A DNA stretch of 64,000 bases from Gibbula magus (lineage: Eukaryota > Mollusca > Gastropoda > Trochida > Trochidae), in contig OW388291.1 of the NCBI GenBank assembly GCA_936450465.1, positions 77,137,936 through 77,201,935 on the forward strand, read 5' to 3'. The position numbers and the translations under genes are program-made. Shown in pieces: positions 24,935 through 36,134 of the stretch; position 1 is the first letter of the stretch, and every line of letters starts with the position of its first letter. The notes below the pieces were generated by a model that was not told where the DNA came from, ran no database searches, and saw only the letters and a list, made by a program, of their open reading frames with translations.

Positions 24935-25155
24935 CAGACACATAGCCTTGACACGTGGTGAATGGCATAGACAGACACATAGCCTTGACACGGGGTGAAT
25001 GGCATAGACAGACACATAGCCTTGACACGTGGTGAATGGCATAGACAGACACATAGCCTTGACACGGGTGAATGGCATAGACAGACACATAGCCTTGACA
25101 CGTGGTGAATGGCATAGACAGACACATAGCCTTGACACGGGGTGAATGGCATAGA
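24935..25155. repeat. 37-bp minisatellite upstream of DUF4430 copy A
   Basis: Six units begin at 24935, 24972, 25009, 25046, 25082 and 25119. Period 37 (one unit 36), each with CAGACACATAGCCTTGACAC. It lies about 150 bases upstream of the TATA-like element. The paralogous upstream region near 35575-35615 has only one diverged unit. Confidence 0.85.
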
Positions 25156-25199
25156 CAGACGGAATGTGAATTTAGCTTGCCGAATCCGTATAACATTTG

Positions 25200-27066
25200 G
25201 GGCGGAATCCACCTCTTTTTGACCTGTGGTTAATTATGCCTTTATTTCTTTTCAACAATATGTTTACTTTCAACTGATAAACTTCGCTTATGATTTTACA
25301 TGCCATATAGTTCGTATATGAACCGATCCAAAGATATATTTAATTTCAGTATTTCATTCTCATTATTCAGACATCCTATTGCATCTGCTAGGCTATTGTG
25401 TACTTCTTTACAAATATATATTGGTACTGTGAATTCAAACTTTTCACTACACGGACTTTGAACAAGACGTAAAAACCCTTCCAATGTCATGAAGCATTTT
25501 CAAACGAACTGGTCAGTTTTAATTGTGATAGATGTAATTCATCTGGTTTCCGATTTCATTCCACTGTATATACATGTTATTTACATTTGTTCATTTGTCA
25601 TTTGAAAGTAAGCACATAAGTCAACCCACGAAGTGGAACATCACAAGAAACACCTTGGATATTTGTTTTTTTTATCGGCTCGTGTTAATATATTTTACAT
25701 CAGAAGACACGAGGATGCGATTCTATTTATCATCCAATATAATTCTTCATTACTTTCATTGAAAATTAACATCTCTGAACACAGTACTGCAATAAAACTT
25801 CAAGTACTGAGATGATATAGCATTATGACATCATCATGTTTACGATGACATGGCATTGTGGCGTGATCATGTTTATGACGTCATGACATTGTTATGTCAT
25901 TAGGTTTTCAACGTCATATCACTGTGAGCCATTATTTGATGATGTAAAAAATGTGATTTCGTGTGGCTGAGGGTGACAGGGCTTTGTACAAAATCGCAAA
26001 CTCGCTTGATCCTTATCCTGTTGAACACAGGTTTGAGTGATAAATCCTGTGGATACCATTCTGCATATGGCTGATGAACATTATGTACACTTGTCAGAAT
26101 TAAATGTCCTAAAATGGAACGTGCAAGCATACCTAGATAACAAATCATTTTTACTGTAATAGTTTGGTGAATTTAAGGAGATAACACTCTAAATGAGAAC
26201 ATCTTACAGTAATGTACAAATTTGATTTCCACAATACTTTTTTAAAGGTCGTTTTCATTCAATGTTAATTGGAACACCTTTGGTAATGATACACCTAGGT
26301 ACCTATTCGAAAATAAACCAGAACCGTATCAATAACCAAGCTATTCCTCGCTCATCGGTGTGCTACTTCTTCACTTATTGGTTTGCTCATATCTCTATGA
26401 CTAATGTCGCATACATCATAATTAAGGGGAGTGCAATTAAAACGCTTAAATTTAATCTATTTTGATGATTACATACGAGTTCTTATTGAGCGCTCCTAAA
26501 TATTTTCAGAAAGCGAAACTCCCTTTCGTTCACGACATGCCTCGATTAAATAAGGATTAAAGATGACATCCACTCACCCTTACCTCGATTTTCAATGATG
26601 TAATATCAGTAATATTTAATATAATAAAACGTGTCCTTACAATGTATGATTACGTTATCTCTGTTTACCAACGACTCAATTTAATTGTATATTTGACTTG
26701 GGAAAATAATTAAAAAAAACAACATAAACAAAAAAAACAAAGTACATGTATTAGTCAAGAGCATGTCTGCAAAATGTTTAGAATTCTAAACTTTCATTTA
26801 GTCAGAAATAAAGTGTTGCAATCAAGGGAAGGGGTATATTGTACGTGCAAAACCGTTTTTTAAACTCAGTAATCATTCGTAACAGAAATCAAGTCATTAC
26901 ATTCAAAGTGCTTACGATTACCGTTATTAACAGATATGTGCAACGTATACATTAAATCTTAATATGCATTTACCTTTTAAATTTCGAAAATCATTTCGTT
27001 TTGATGGAATGACTTCGTATATAGCAGAACTGTAGTATACTTGAACTTCGCTGTACCCCAATGTGG
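25200..27066. other. Upstream/intergenic DNA of DUF4430 copy A, duplicated elsewhere
   Basis: No gene found. 25300-25500 resembles 35720-35950, and 26330-26640 resembles 56030-56430, which marks it as part of a segmental duplication. A fragment near 25677-25725 with ATCAGAAGACACGAGG resembles the arms of the inverted repeat at 63464-63608. Confidence 0.5.
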
Positions 27067-28804
27067 TTAAGGCCCCTTTACACAGAGCTGCGTCCTTCGT
27101 ACGACCATTGAGCGACCAAAAAATGGACAGGACGCTCAATGGTCGGCTGATTTCGCGAAATCCCGTTTCTGTGTAAATGCTCCTGCGATCTTCGTGCGTC
27201 CTTTGTACGACCTAAAATGCAAATAACGGTAATTTCCATAACGATCTTTGAACGACCTGCACGTTTACGGAGCATCCACACTGCCTTCGCTCGGCGTTCA
27301 CTGTGCAACCCTTACAACATTTCAGCATCAAGGGCGATTCCCGTGCAACCCGTCAGCCACCTCTGTGCCTCCTCTGTGCCTTCGCTGTGCCTCCATTGAC
27401 GACTATGGCGACAGTTGGCCGACCATGCAGTAACACTTCTGCCTCCTCTGCGATACCTGAACAATGCTTCAGTGATCCCTGGGAGCATTCGGCAACATTG
27501 ATAGACTAGGGTCTATAATAAGGTGCATTACTCTCAATTGTTTCAGTCCAAATCTAACAGTCAAAAACAACCAACCAGCTTTTGCAGCTGCAATAAATAC
27601 AAATAAAATTGTTTTTGCAGAAGAATATGATAAAAAAAATGTAAAAACTAAAGAAGGAAATATACAAAAATACATGAAATTATTAAATCCACGGGTAAAC
27701 ATACGAATAAAACAGGGCTTCATCATTCTCCATAAGTCAAATGGGTTAACTTTAAGTTTATGAAACATTATCTGTTCATACTGTTGAAAATTATGCCTTG
27801 TAAAAGCTCTTTTTAAAATCTTCTTAACGGGGGACTTTTTGGCTTGTTTTACGATGTCCTACCTGACGATGCTTCAATGTTAGAGTTTAGAAAGTTAGAG
27901 AGATAAAATAGGTCGCCAATATCTTTTATTAAATAATTTTCGGTATTTCGTAATTTTGTAAAGAGAATTACCCAACATTCTGGACAAAAAAGTTTTCCAA
28001 CACCCGTATGTGTTTGAATAAAGATCATGATAAAAGTATCAAACCCGAATGAATGAAATTGTGCGTACTTCTTTACAAAATTTGTTATTATCAAAGACAT
28101 TTAAAATCGACTGTATCCGACAGCAGCATTCCGTTCTTATTGTTAAATATGTGATGGCGTGTCTTTACAAGTGAGTTTATACATCTTTATTTGCTTGACT
28201 TTTCTGTTGTCTTGCTCCTTTTTGGTGCCATAGTCTTATCAATGATTTGCCAACAAAAACAAGGAAACATGTGAGAATCGATCATCTATTTTTTGGAGAA
28301 TTTACGAGAACGCTCACAGAAGGCTGAGTGAATGCAGAAAGAAGGCACAACACTCGTCATGGTCGCACAAAGGTTGTCGTGGTCGCTGCATGAAGGCAGA
28401 ACGGTCGTGCTATAAACGGCTCTGATTGCACCGAGGACGCAGTAGGAATGCACAAGGGAGGCAGAGGCATCGCCCAACGTTAGCGATTTCTTACATGGCG
28501 ATCATTGAGCGTCCATTGCGACCTTAGAATGTCCATTGTACGACCTTTCTGCATCATGGGAGCAACCCTTGAGCGACCAGAATCGTCGGCGACCCATCTG
28601 CGGAAGTTTTGAGCATGTTCAAAATTTGTTGGCGTCCTCCGCGTTCTTGGCGATCAATCGCGATGTTTCAACATCACATGTGCCACCTCCTCACGACCTT
28701 AGCAACCATTCTGCCTCCCTTGAGCGTCCAACGGCGATCTGTTATGTTTTTTGGTCGCACAGAGGACGCACAACGGTCTTTATGTCTGTGTAAAGGGGCC
28801 TTAA
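27067..28804. mobile_element. TTAA-flanked TIR element (possible piggyBac-type non-autonomous element)
   Basis: GGCCCCTTTACACAG at 27071 is inverted at the right end (CTGTGTAAAGGGGCC, ending 28800). TTAA directly flanks both sides. Both sub-terminal regions are built from short motifs such as CGACCATTGAGCGACC in both orientations. The AT-rich centre (about 27510-28290) looks different and may be a nested insertion. No intact transposase is visible. Confidence 0.65.
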
Positions 28805-31340
28805 GAAATAGAAGCCGAGTCGGCGTGCTTTATCGTAGAATACAACATAGCAGGAAGCAAAAAACACGAAGGGCGCAGCCCTGAATGCTTTATGCTCTCT
28901 GCTATGTTTTATTTTTAGATGCCCTCAAACACTAAGTCGTTTTTATATAAAAACAGCTGAGATGTTATGTTATTTGTATAAACAATATTTTGAAAATATT
29001 AATGCCTCCCGTCGCAGAACACATTCACTAACAATTGAACAATCAAAGTGGCGTAAACTATGACGTCATTTGTTGAGCGACGTTTATATTGACGTCTTAA
29101 ATCACGAGCATGTTTTATATTCTCATAAAGCCCACTGTCGTCCCGCCTACGCTTTATTGCCGTGGGTATGTTATATTTTGTAATAGAGTTTTGCCTTGAA
29201 CTATTATAAGTAGGGTAAAGCACGATGACGTTACACCAGTGCAATAACGTTCTGCTGCCAAAAGATTAGAAATAAAAGTATTGTTTACATTATTTATAGT
29301 TACTAATAATCCATGAACAGGGCCAACGGACACCTATTACATGTATAAAACCCACCCCCTAATTCAAAAAGACATGTCATTGGTTTGATTCAGTAGATTT
29401 AATATTGAAATTAAATTTTGTCTCTGATTTAATATAATAATTGTTTTTCTTTCTAACTGCTTCATTGTTTTCACGAGAAAAAAAAGAAGTAAGCATGACT
29501 GGTTTCCAAAACACTAGAATTTTAAACATTCATTTCGTGTGATTTCGTATTTACTATTCATATATAGTTAAACACGTGACTAACATTCCAACAATAATTA
29601 TGGGTAGAGCTTGATCAAGTCTAGTCAAGTCTGGTGATAGAACGTACATTTCCCTAAATTATGCTATCATAAAAATGATGTTCATTGTACGACCGCCAAG
29701 TTTGGTCGACTGCAGGAGTTGCCATGGAAAGGAGTACACACTGTATTGTTTGCGATGTATGACTGGAGAATCCACGTCAAGTTACCATGTACATATTTAC
29801 AACGTGACAGCATGGAACAGCTGAAAATATATTCGATTGTTACGTCATCGAAAAACTATATCTTTTTTGTCTCATTAAGTACCATTTCCGATTGTTCTAA
29901 CCACAAAGCATCTTAGAAATCAATACACCATCATTAACTTTAAAAAAGTCGGTGGCTGATTGGATAATATATTGGGATAAACAGTGCTGGCGTTTGGGCG
30001 CCTGACACGAAGATTTAGCGTTTAAATACCACAAGGCCTCGTCCTATCAAACTTTTGTTTTACAAGACTTTGTAACATTGCAGATAGTGTGCTCCCAAAT
30101 ATTATATAAATAATGTAAATAAAAATGTATATATGTATAATGTATATGATATCCTATGTAACCTTTGTTTTTTTTAAACATTATTATTGAATTATCCATT
30201 TGCAATAGAAAGAGTAATTTACAAGACTAAGTGGATCTGAGATGTGATAAGGTATCAATTATTAATTACAATATTTCGCGTAGAATAAATTTTGTATAAA
30301 ATATTTACCATTATATATTAATAGATGGGCTGAAATATGACAGTGTGTGTGTACAATAAGCTTCATTTATTGCCAGTCAATATATCGTGTTAATTTCGGA
30401 TGGTGATGTATGTACCTTCCACTACGCGTATTACATGTTTTCCAGTGTTATTTACCTCTTTATAAAAAATGCCGATGTGTCTATGTAAACTAATACAACA
30501 GATATCTATTCATATAACAGACACGTTCTAGCTGCACGTCGAGTGGCCCGTGTGGTTTATGGTAGAGAGAGTACTTTAACCTTTAAAGGCACTGTAGCAC
30601 GTTTTTTTTGCATGTTGTTTTTTCTCAAATGTATCATTGTTTTAATTAAAGTTTCAAAAATATATCGTTACATACATCGTTACGTTAGAGGGTAAAACGA
30701 TAAGGCACATCCATACAAAACGGCTATCCGCATTGGAAGAAACTGGTGCGACGTATAAAGCGTCAATGCTGTGGAACTCTTCGGTGTGACAGGTAGATTT
30801 GTAAGTGTCATCCAATTTGAGAGTTCAGATTACGACTTTATACATTATTGTACATATTTAGCACTACATTATGTGTGTTGTATCGCTTGTTCAGATGAAA
30901 TGAACTACCTTAACCTACCTTACCGATGGGAAATGGACTCGCGTGGCTTAATCGAACAATATTTATTCGTTTTAGAACTATTTGTATTGATTCAGGAGTA
31001 ATATACAGCCATTGGTAACACTTATTTACCTTTTTGTGAGAGCACGTTATTTAAGCAATATTCCACTGGCAAAGCGACATATTATTTCTGTACACAAATC
31101 TGATATAGACTTAGTTAATAGATCAGTTAGGAGAACTCTACCTCGATTCATAAACCAGTGAATTGGATGTGTAGGAACAAATTGAATAACTGTGAATGAT
31201 ATTATCTAAACTTGGACGTATATAACCAGTACTTGTATATATGCCTTCAGCTGTTGTCTATGTTTCCTAGAAATAAAAGTGGGTAAAGTAGTTCATAAAT
31301 GTCCACTAGAACAACATTGACAACATGAAACTTTATTGCT
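28805..31340. other. Intergenic DNA spanning the boundary between the two duplicated segments
   Basis: No gene is supported. 29945-30020 (CTGATTGGATAATATATTGG through GGGCGCCTGAC) recurs at 57190-57260. 30290-30600 resembles 20130-20620. The duplication junction therefore lies near 30.0-30.2 kb. Confidence 0.5.
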
Positions 31341-31342
31341 TA

Positions 31343-34300
31343 TCAATTCATGCTGCTGGATGATTTGGTGAACTTGAACATGACTGTTTCCTTGTCTTGT
31401 GGAATGTAGGAGCTCACACCTGAAAAATACGAATCGTACTATATAAAAAAATATAAGATAAACAAAACAAACTGTATTTGCTAAACGCCCGGCGTCCATA
31501 ACACTCGCTGTCCATCTTTCTTTTTCTCATGTTTTATGTGTGCCTTTAAAGCAACATGAGCTATCAGATTGTCCTAAATGATATTTCAGTGATATGAATA
31601 GAGTTAAGTATATTCTTTTAACAAAGAAATTTTTCTAGTGTTTTTTTATATGCATTGTTGCAACAAAAAAAGTAGCAACTGCTAAAAACTTAACTTGAAA
31701 ATTGTTTACATTGTTCATGCCAACAAGTATTTCAATATGTAAAGTCTTGTTTACATATATACATCCTGGTATAAATTAACTTAGGCATTGTAACTATACA
31801 TATCAAGAACTGTGTAACAATGTTTGATTATAATATATTTATGAAAAAAATGTAACGCAGAAAGATGAAATCGACACATAATGACAGGAATAACGCTAAT
31901 ACAATTGTTACTATCCGACTATCATATTATTGTGGGTTAAAATCGAAATAAACGTTATTATCTCGCTAAGAGGAAAATTCAGCGATCTATCGAGCTCAAC
32001 TCCGACAAAGTAGAAATATAGACTTTAATTTGTTATCTCAGCAGTTACAAGAGGGGAACAGCATATGCAAATAAACTAGATGGAATAATAAGCCGATCCA
32101 CTACTGCAAAGAGTAGCTAGAAACTAGTAAATAACTCGCGGTCAAAAGAAAGTATAGGTTCAATAACACAAGATATTTTAATCAACGAGTGATGAACATG
32201 CAGAAATATAGGTACACCATGTCTCTAAATGCCAACTAAACCTAATTTGCAATTTTTGAAACATTATATTTTCATATTTCTGAGAAAAAAAAATCGCGGC
32301 TTTTTAAAAACCGTCGTTTTAAAATCTCCTAAACCATTCGAGATAAGAGAGTGAAATATGGCTTCCAGGCTTGTTTTATGACATCATACAGCAACAATGC
32401 GTTGTCGATTTAAAATCCAAGAAGGTACATTATGCCAACAACATATTGTACTAACGTAATTGCCATAATTCATTAAGTTGTTACCGTAAATAAGAAACAT
32501 TATATATATATATAATTATACTCTCATGAATGAAATTGCGTTTATCTCTTTACAGGATATATCCTCATATACCCAAATAAACTGAAGTACAAAAGAAAGA
32601 CCACACCTCAGTTGATTTTATCATAATGTATGATTTTCAATTACCAATATCTTACTTAATAGGTTTTCGATGCCGTAGCCTAAAACGGAAAAGTGCAGGC
32701 GTTAAGTCATCTGTCAAAGAATATTTCTACGTGTTTTTTTACATTATTTTTTTTAAAAATGGGATTTTGAATTTATAAATTATTTCAAACACAACTGTTC
32801 ATCGACATATAAGACATATACTACGTGAAAATAAAAAAGTGCCTCATTCTGCACACACCTACATGTACTACATTTTAAACATGGCAGGGGTCATTGGTAA
32901 ATTTCATGTAAATTCAATTCTCACCCCTGTCCACAATAAAGATCGCCGCTAATGAATGCAATAATGCCGAAGCGGCGTTCAACAATAACTCACTCACTCA
33001 CTCTACAATAAACCAAGATAGTTTAACTAAAAATTAGCCAGTTCACCAATTACTTCATTCAAACTACTGCAGATATGTGTTATTGCAATCGTGACATAAT
33101 AATATATACCATATTCATTTAAATTAGTGAATAAATCGAAACTCACTGAGGTTTGTACTTTCTTTTGTACTTCAGTTTATGTCGTTTTGTCGAATTTAAA
33201 TAAGTTGCCAAAATTAGATTTGCCTAATTGACGCGCGTCATGATCAATCTCTGTGCGCTGTCCGGTTTTAGATCAGAAATCACCTATACCTCATCACTAT
33301 ACTGAGTCATCTAATCTAAATGGTAATGTTCCGCAACAGTCAGTACGTTTGACATATGTGACCCCAACAACACAATGGGTGCACTTTTATAAGGTCTAGT
33401 AACTGTTGGCACAATGAAAACTCATACAGCAGTTTTCAGGAATTATCATCTTTATTGAAAATGGTTTGGAATCATAGATCAAATCTCATATTTTGTCTTC
33501 TGATATCAACATCCGCAAATTTTAAACATTTGTTCCTATAAACCCGTGTGGATACCGCAGCATCATATATATCACAGGAAACGTTAGTGATATTATCAAT
33601 TTACTTACCACAAGGTGTAAACTTTCCTTCCCCATCAAATATTCCCCAGTAGAAATTGTTGTCTGCTTGTTGTTTGTTAATGCTTGTAGGGTAGTACCCA
33701 ACCCCGGCGTAGAACTCAGCAGCAAATCTATTGTTGGAATATGAGCATGATTTAAAATTACAATTCTAGATTAATATGCCATGATATATACTTTAAAAAG
33801 GAAATTTAATATTAATGATGTAAGCCTCAAACTAATAAGTGTACATCTCTGATGTCTGATTGACTCGTCAACCTAAGCTGTGTACTATTTACATAAAGGA
33901 AAGTTATGAAATTTCAAAAACGATTCAGGTATTATATAAACAGGAACGACGCACAAATGATAACACAATATAAATTAAACAGTACGGTGCATACCGCACA
34001 CGGATATTTGCTTTCTTATTTGTTATTTGTTATTAGGTAATAGATATTTCATCTATTCACCCGAATTCTTCTTTCATGTTGGCCGCGTCCTGGAGGAAGT
34101 AAATAAGTTGTCGTTGTCTCTGACGTAGGTTGATGCTGACGTTGAAAAATGGCGCCACAAGTCCATTTTCTACTCGCAGTGTGACCTGCACGTGTGGACC
34201 ACAGTCTCCACAGGGCTGTGTGTCGTTCATGCTGTAAATCAATCGAATACACAACTCCTATATTAAGGAGAACGAGCTCTATGGATATACAACCTCTTTA

Positions 34301-34959
34301 TTGCAGGAGTGCGACGTTTCGGTTATCTACACCGAAACGTCGCACTCCTGCAATCAAGAATTTGTATATCCATAGAAGTCGTTCTCCTTCATCAAACCAA
34401 CTTCTAAATGCCATTGAAAAAAATCTCCAATTTTGTCTTGCTTTTTCTATGTATAAGCAACTAGGAAAGTGATGTGCAAGAATTATCTAAATAATATTTT
34501 ACATGGTTGACTTGAGCACAAACTATCAAATTATGACCCAATCGAATTAAAAGTTTATATAATCTCTTCCTTTTCTTTGTCTAACAAACTGGGAACTTAA
34601 TGAGAAATAATAATCGAACTCCGCATGATCTATTGTAGTCTCAAACTATCAACTTATCATCAATTAATCCTACTACTCATCTTAACGAATTTGTGTCAAG
34701 AATAAAATAAACAACACTTCTTTCTAACCTAAGATTATTTTCGACTTAACACGAAACTAAACCCATGATATACTTAGCATAATTCAGAAAACATAAGAAC
34801 ATTCTTTTATCATGGGTATATTCTAAGATGCAAACAACAAATTGATACCTACCAGGGTCCTTTAATCGGCCCCTTTCGTTCAGCCGTTGTATAAAACACA
34901 CATTGCATGCCAAGCAAGACACACACATAAAGTGCTGTGTGCATGTTTATGAACGCCAT
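31343..34959 (-). CDS. Small secreted DUF4430-domain protein, copy B (paralogue of copy A)
   Basis: Exons: 34959-34853, 34231-34061, 33727-33609, 31419-31343. Exon lengths (107, 171, 119, 77) and phases are identical to copy A, again giving 157 residues plus TGA. The signal peptide core is LYVCVLLGMQCVF. Exon 2 differs from copy A at only 3 of 56 whole codons' residues, while exon 3 differs at 11 of 39, including GVGYYPTSINKQQ in place of GLGYYISSMNKLQ. Exon 4 keeps GVSSYIPQDKETV but has a different tail, SSSSMN. AATAAA lies just after the stop. No frame break or lost splice site is visible, so both copies could be expressed. An inverted-repeat insertion sits in intron 1 close to the exon 2 acceptor. 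Confidence 0.85.
32577..33180. mobile_element. Inverted-repeat element in intron 3 of DUF4430 copy B
   Basis: AACTGAAGTACAAAAGAAAG (32579) is inverted at 33155-33178, about 600 bp apart. The interior resembles 3880-3980 in the element at 3845-5193. No coding capacity. Confidence 0.6.
33225..33390. repeat. Dispersed repeat, copy 2
   Basis: Shares ordered motifs with 7930-8145, including TTGACGCGCGTCA and CAACAGTCAG. Family unknown. Confidence 0.4.
34266..34387. mobile_element. Inverted repeat with CCGAAACGTCGCAC arms, Penelope-like remnant (inferred)
   Basis: Two arms of about 56 bp (34266-34322 and 34332-34387) with a 9-base loop. Each arm reads CCGAAACGTCGCACTCCTGC, then an AAGA.. TTGTATATCCATAGA stretch. 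The CCGAAACGTCG motif and the following AAAGAAGTTG-like sequence match the hammerhead-like copies at 57038 and 58740. It lies about 30 bases beyond the exon 2 acceptor of DUF4430 copy B and is absent from copy A. Confidence 0.6.
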
Positions 34960-34989
34960 ATTCAGACAACACAACACAAGACTTTCACT

Positions 34990-36130
34990 TCAGTACTCAG
35001 CTTTCACATTCTGATCCTATTTATACATCACGAGTCCCCGTCCACAGGTCACTTGTGATGAAACTGATCCGAACTCACATGTGATGATAAACATATATAC
35101 CTTATTGTATTAAGATTATTTGACGATAATGTGCATTGTAATACATCTGTGTGACAGGTGAAGTGGAACATCCATTATATTTACAAATATGGTCCAACAA
35201 CTTGATCAAATGAATTTTGTTTGTAAAATATTTTCTGTTTCTATTTTTTTAATAATATTTTCTCGGTTCGAAAGTCAGATAAAATACCAGATCTTCGATT
35301 TGGTAGACGTACATCTTTGGCTTCGAAACATTCATTAGCAAGAGAAATCTGCCAATAGGATATGACAATTGAATACAATTAATACGGTACGACCTTTGCA
35401 ACACAGATATCAGATTCAGGCTATGGTGTGATTCAGCAAATATTCGACATAAACATAATCTTATACCTAGCGCGGAGTGATAACCGATCTTAGGTTAATC
35501 TTATACCTAGCGCGGAGTGATGACCGTTCTTAGGTTAATCTTAGGACAACGGATATTTATTAACACACCCATAACCGCTTGACCAATGGTGAAGTGTATA
35601 GACAGATGAATGGTGATTTGAGCAAAAGTTAATTATTCCTTTATTGCTTTATTTATTCTTTTATTTTCAACAAGATGTATACTTTTAACGGATAGCTTTG
35701 CTTAGGATTTGTCATGTCACATGTATGTCGTATCAAATATCAAACCGATCCATAAACAGGTATCTGAGTTCATATTGCGATCCTCCTTCTTATGTTACCA
35801 GTAGCGATGCCCTATTTGTTTGACAAATCTCTTACGACCAGTTTTGCACGTGTAAGGCTACAGTGTACTCCTACACTTTTACATTTGTACTGTGATTTAA
35901 TTGTTTTCCTTACACCAGACTGTGAACACTTTACAGGGACAATACATAATCGCTTTATTAAACGCATTATTAAAAAGATCATCAGTGTGAACTGTGAATG
36001 TATTTCAAGCTGGTTTCTGAGTTAATTCGAAAGTGTATGCTTGTTATTTCACTTTGTCATTTGTCACATCTAAAAATTCTGATTTTACTGAAAACAAGCA
36101 AGTGCGTCAGCCGAACAATTAGAACATTAT
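34990..36130. other. Upstream region of DUF4430 copy B up to the satellite
   Basis: Contains the TATA box and a two-copy 41-bp direct repeat at about 35457-35540 (CCTAGCGCGGAGTGAT). Sequence similar to 24880-25500 follows. No gene seen. Confidence 0.5.
35016..35025 (-). promoter_or_regulatory. TATA box of DUF4430 copy B
   Basis: TATAAATAGG on the minus strand, about 57-66 bases before the ATG. The expected transcription start, about 30 bases downstream, would leave a 5' UTR of roughly 30 nt. Confidence 0.55.
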
Positions 36131-36134
36131 AAGC

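Noticed and set aside
24815..25212. Three overlapping minus-strand frames with CLSMPFT repeats
   Set aside because: Products of the 37-bp minisatellite (37 is not a multiple of 3, so all frames show it).
27469..28100. Two minus-strand frames with hydrophobic stretches in the TTAA element's centre
   Set aside because: Composition follows local AT-richness; no transposase or other family motif recognised.
28824..29224. Possible small element bounded by CGTGCTTTA and its inverse
   Set aside because: The inverted match is only about nine bases and no target duplication was found.
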